8,511 nt of DNA from Kiloniellales bacterium. GTDB taxonomy: Bacteria; Pseudomonadota; Alphaproteobacteria; Kiloniellales; JAKSBE01. Both the position numbers and the translations under genes were made by a program. Each line of letters opens with the position of its first letter. Positions within the stretch are counted from its first letter, which is position 1. Positions 5,758-8,511 of this stretch are shown here, piece by piece. The stretch lies in the NCBI GenBank assembly GCA_030067055.1, contig JASJAL010000118.1:1-8511 (forward strand), read 5' to 3'. The notes under the pieces are model-generated. The model was given only the letters and a program-made list of their open reading frames with translations. It did not search any database and was not told the DNA's origin.

Positions 5758-7392
5758 GTGCCCTTCGGTCTCGCGCTTCGCCGGCTTCCCGAGATCGCAC
5801 CGTGCCTCGCGGCCGCCACCCTGGTCGTCCTCTTGTCTCCGCCCGTCCGGGCCGACGAGGTGCCCGAGGTCAGCTTTGCCGAAGAACTCAGGCGCGGCCT
5901 GGACTCGGCGGGTCCGGCCGAGGACCGGATCGCCGAGGTCCTGCGTGCCTTCTACACCGACCGCGACCTGGCGCCGGTCTGGGTCACCGAGGCGGGCCCC
6001 GGCCCCCGGGTCGCCGCGGCGATCGACGTTTTGGCGGCGGCCGAGGATGATGGCCTTGATCCGGCCGACTACGACCTGGAGGCGATCCGAAAGCTTGCAT
6101 CGGCGGCCGCGGCCGCGTCCCTGGCCCCGCTCGAGATCGGGCTCAGCCGGGCACTCCTGCGCTTCCTCTCCGATCTCGCCGGCGGCCGGGCCGCGCGGGT
6201 GACCGCGGCGGCCGATGGCGAATCCCTGCGCGAGGCGATCGACGAGGCCCAACTGATCACCGGCGCCGTCGAGGCCGAGGACCTCACGGCCTTCGTTGCC
6301 GGGGCGCGACCGCAAAGCGCGCGCTACGCCGCCCTCAGGCAGGCTCTGGCAGAGTACCGCCGCATTGCCGCCGAGGGCGGCTGGGATCCCATCCGCAGCG
6401 GCCCGCCGCTCCGGCTCGGCAGCATCGCGACCCGGGTCCCGGACCTGCGCAAGCGCCTGACGCTGACCGGCGACCTGCGGCCGTCCTCGCGCGGCCTCTC
6501 GGCGCTCTACGATCAGGCGTTGGCTGCCGCGGTCCGGCGCGCCCAGCAGCGTTACGGTCTGGACCCCGACGGCGTGGTCGGGCCGGAAACTTTGGAGGTG
6601 CTCAACGTTCCGGTGGCCGAGCGGGTCTCCCAGCTCGCCCTCAACCTGGAGCGGCTGCGCTGGATGCCGGCGGATCTGGGCGAGACCTTCGTCCACGTCA
6701 ATCTGGCGGGCCCGAGCCTGCGACTGGTCGAAGCGGGCGAGCCGCGCCTCGAACTGCGTATCGCCGTCGGCCGCCCCTACCGCGGAACCCCGGCTTTCAG
6801 CCAGGCGCTGACCTCGGTCGTCTTCAGCCCGGACTGGACCGTGCCGCCGAGCATCTTCGAGGCCGAGCTCCTGCCGGTCCTGCGCAAGGATCCGGGCTAC
6901 CTCGCGCGCAACGGCTTCACCGTCTTCAGCGACTGGAGCGAGGAGGCCAAGGCCCTGGATCCGTTGGCCATCGATTGGTCGACGGTCGACGGAGCGGCCC
7001 TGACCTTCAAGCTGCGCCAGGCGCCGGGTCCCGGGAATCCGCTCGGCCGCATCAGCTTCCTCTTCCCGAACGACTTCGGCCTCTGCCTTCACGACACCCC
7101 GATCAACGCCGCCTTCGAGGTCGATGGCCCCGGTTTCGACCTGGGCTGCATCCGCGTCGAATCGCCCCAGCGACTGGCGGAGGCTCTGCTGGCCGGCACC
7201 TCGGACTGGTCGAGGGAGAGCATTGCCGAGGTCCTTAACGAGGGAACGCCGACCGCCGTCGGCCTGCCCGACCCGGTTCCGATCCACATCACCTACATGA
7301 CCGCCTGGACCGAAGGCAAAGCCATCCAGTTCCGCGACGACCTCTTCGGCCGCGACGCGAAGCTGGCGGCTGCGCTGCGTGCCAGCCCATGA
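5758..7392 (+). CDS. L,D-transpeptidase, YcbB/LdtD type, first of a tandem pair
   Basis: 544 residues from the GTG at 5758, which has GGAGG (5748-5752) five bases upstream. Another GTG at 5752 would add two residues and has a weaker GAGG before it. A signal peptide ends near PVRA-DE (about 30-35), so the enzyme works in the periplasm, forming 3-3 peptidoglycan cross-links or attaching partners to stem peptides. Layout: helical scaffold (about 36-205, including FYTDRDLAPVWV), a peptidoglycan-binding domain (about 221-284, LDPDGVVGPETLEVLNV), then the YkuD catalytic domain (about 310-510). H445 (LHDTP) and C464 (GCIRV) are the catalytic His and Cys. The usual R-A-x-S-H-G-C before the Cys reads P-G-F-D-L-G-C here, losing the Arg and Ser/Thr. 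C443, two residues before H445, is an extra cysteine. The gene starts 21 bases after leuC and is probably co-transcribed with it. Confidence 0.9.
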   Translation: MPFGLALRRLPEIAPCLAAATLVVLLSPPVRADEVPEVSFAEELRRGLDSAGPAEDRIAEVLRAFYTDRDLAPVWVTEAGPGPRVAAAIDVLAAAEDDGLDPADYDLEAIRKLASAAAAASLAPLEIGLSRALLRFLSDLAGGRAARVTAAADGESLREAIDEAQLITGAVEAEDLTAFVAGARPQSARYAALRQALAEYRRIAAEGGWDPIRSGPPLRLGSIATRVPDLRKRLTLTGDLRPSSRGLSALYDQALAAAVRRAQQRYGLDPDGVVGPETLEVLNVPVAERVSQLALNLERLRWMPADLGETFVHVNLAGPSLRLVEAGEPRLELRIAVGRPYRGTPAFSQALTSVVFSPDWTVPPSIFEAELLPVLRKDPGYLARNGFTVFSDWSEEAKALDPLAIDWSTVDGAALTFKLRQAPGPGNPLGRISFLFPNDFGLCLHDTPINAAFEVDGPGFDLGCIRVESPQRLAEALLAGTSDWSRESIAEVLNEGTPTAVGLPDPVPIHITYMTAWTEGKAIQFRDDLFGRDAKLAAALRASP

Positions 7393-7448
7393 GGCCGTCT
7401 GGCCGGGATGCGGGGCCCTGCAACCGGACAACCGGCGCCGGCGAGACC

Positions 7449-7484
7449 AAAGCGCTTTTCCTTTCGGCCGGCGCTCTCTTTAAT
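7449..7484 (+). promoter_or_regulatory. Weak candidate promoter with a palindrome between the transpeptidase genes
   Basis: The 157-base gap between the two transpeptidases contains an A/T-richer patch. TTTAAT (7479-7484, 5 of 6 to the -10 consensus) sits 17 bases after TTTTCC (7456-7461, only 3 of 6 to the -35). The perfect 10-base palindrome AAAGCGCTTT (7449-7458) overlaps the -35-like element and could be an operator. This would give the second gene its own control, but the -35 match is poor. The rest of the gap shows nothing convincing. Confidence 0.22.
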
Positions 7485-7549
7485 GATCCTCGGCCTCTTC
7501 GCGGCGCGACGGCCGATCTGGGAGCTGCGGTGCCAACGGGGAGTGTGAT

Positions 7550-8511
7550 ATGCGCAGCCTACTTCACCTTGCTACCCTGACCCTTTCGATTCTGGCGGCG
7601 GCGCCAGCCCCGGCGACGGAGCTGCGGACTGAGCTGGCCGCGAGCTTTCAGCCCGCCTTGGCGGCGGCGAACGGCCCTGGCCGTCAGGAGTCGCTGACGC
7701 GGCTCGAGGCCTTCTATCGCGGCCGGGACATGGCCCCGCTCTGGGTCGACGACGCGGGCGTGACGCCGCGGGGCCGCAAGCTGGCAAAGCTCCTCGGCCT
7801 CGCCTATCGCGACGCGCTCTATCCCGAGGATTACGGTGCGGCGGCGGTGGCCACCCTGCTCGAGGTCAGGCAGCCCGACCTCCTGGCCGAGCTGGAATGG
7901 CGCCTCAGCCTGGGGCTGATCGACTTTGCCGTCGACCTCGGAGAGGGCCGGACCGCCCCCGACGTCTCGGATGCCAAGCTCTACGAATACCGCGAGCCGG
8001 TCGACCCGGCGGCGGTGTTTGCCGCGGCGAGCGAGGCCGAGGACATGGCGGCCTTGATCCAGAGTTACCGGCCGCAAACCCCGCGCTACGCCCGCCTGAA
8101 AGCGGCGCTGGAGGCCTACCGACGGATCGACGAGGTCGGCGGTTGGGATACCATCCCGGACGGCGAGGTCCTGAAGCCCGGGATGTCGGACCCCCGCCTG
8201 CCCGCGATCCAGGCGCGGCTGCGCCTCTGGGGCGACCTCTCCGAGGCCGATGCCTCCGGCACGGCGACGCGCTACGACGGTGCCCTGGTGTCGGCGGTCA
8301 AGCGCATGCAGTGGCGCCATGGCCTGGACCCCGACGGCGTGATCGGCCGCAACACCCTGGCCGCTTTCAACGTGCCGATCGAGGTGCGGCTGCGCCAGAT
8401 GGAACTCAATCTCGAGCGGCGGCGCTGGATGCCGGACGACCTGGGACGGCGCTTCATCTTCGTAAACCTGGCGGATTATGCTCTCAAGCTGGTCGACGGC
8501 GAGAAGACCCT
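7550..8511 (+). CDS. L,D-transpeptidase, YcbB/LdtD type, second of a tandem pair (partial, 3' end missing)
   Basis: 320 codons are present and the frame is still open at the window edge. The ATG at 7550 has GGGGAG (7538-7543) six bases upstream. A short signal peptide (MRSLLHLATLTLSILAAAPAPA, about 1-22) sends it to the periplasm. The helical scaffold spans about 24-200 (FYRGRDMAPLWVDDAG, 55-70) and a peptidoglycan-binding domain about 208-275 (GLDPDGVIGRNTLAAFNVP). The YkuD domain is just beginning (MELNLERRRWMPDDLGRRF, 284-302). It is a paralog of the preceding gene: compare RPQTPRYARLKAALEAYRRI with RPQSARYAALRQALAEYRRI, and LNLERRRWMPDDLG with LNLERLRWMPADLG. The catalytic His and Cys would lie beyond the window, so activity cannot be judged. 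Confidence 0.9.
   Translation, partial: MRSLLHLATLTLSILAAAPAPATELRTELAASFQPALAAANGPGRQESLTRLEAFYRGRDMAPLWVDDAGVTPRGRKLAKLLGLAYRDALYPEDYGAAAVATLLEVRQPDLLAELEWRLSLGLIDFAVDLGEGRTAPDVSDAKLYEYREPVDPAAVFAAASEAEDMAALIQSYRPQTPRYARLKAALEAYRRIDEVGGWDTIPDGEVLKPGMSDPRLPAIQARLRLWGDLSEADASGTATRYDGALVSAVKRMQWRHGLDPDGVIGRNTLAAFNVPIEVRLRQMELNLERRRWMPDDLGRRFIFVNLADYALKLVDGEKT

Noticed and set aside
7389..7580. 63-codon + strand frame starting with ATGA overlap after the first transpeptidase
   Set aside because: The overlap is tempting, but the translation has no motif or plausible signal and it runs into the second transpeptidase, which has a good ribosome binding site and clear homology to the first.

Overview
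The window is GC-rich DNA with the strong third-position G/C bias of a high-GC alphaproteobacterium. The block trmD-rplS-leuC, a TrmD opening with the [18 protein letters not shown] N-terminus, and an L19 with an Ala/Lys/Glu-rich tail all point that way. A Rhodospirillales-like or related marine/soil lineage is plausible, but that is inference. All eight supported genes lie on the + strand. No RNA gene, transposon, CRISPR array or phage gene is visible.

Left part (1-2901), accessory genes. A 192-base upstream region carries an inverted repeat and a possible pseudoknot over a ribosome binding site. It is followed by an exported protein of the ARPP-1 type (193-1263), a GC-rich stem-loop spacer, a nucleoside 2-deoxyribosyltransferase (1426-2007), and a phytanoyl-CoA dioxygenase-family Fe(II)/2-oxoglutarate oxygenase (2098-2901). 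Gaps of about 85-160 bases suggest these are loosely linked genes rather than a tight operon.

Middle part (2902-5736), housekeeping. trmD (tRNA m1G37 methyltransferase) overlaps rplS (ribosomal protein L19) by ATGA. leuC (isopropylmalate isomerase large subunit) follows after a 97-base spacer. The usual upstream partners rpsP and rimM are absent here. A plausible sigma70-type promoter and a perfect 14-base palindrome lie just upstream of trmD, suggesting it heads its own transcription unit.

Right part (5758-8511), cell envelope. Two tandem paralogous YcbB/LdtD-type L,D-transpeptidases, the second cut by the window end, sit where leuD would often be expected. Both share the scaffold, peptidoglycan-binding and YkuD layout. 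The first has an altered sequence around its catalytic cysteine.

Nothing here amounts to a clear new multi-gene system. The points most worth checking are the unusual active site and tandem arrangement of the transpeptidases, the possible RNA pseudoknot over the ARPP-1 start, and the separation of trmD-rplS from rpsP-rimM.
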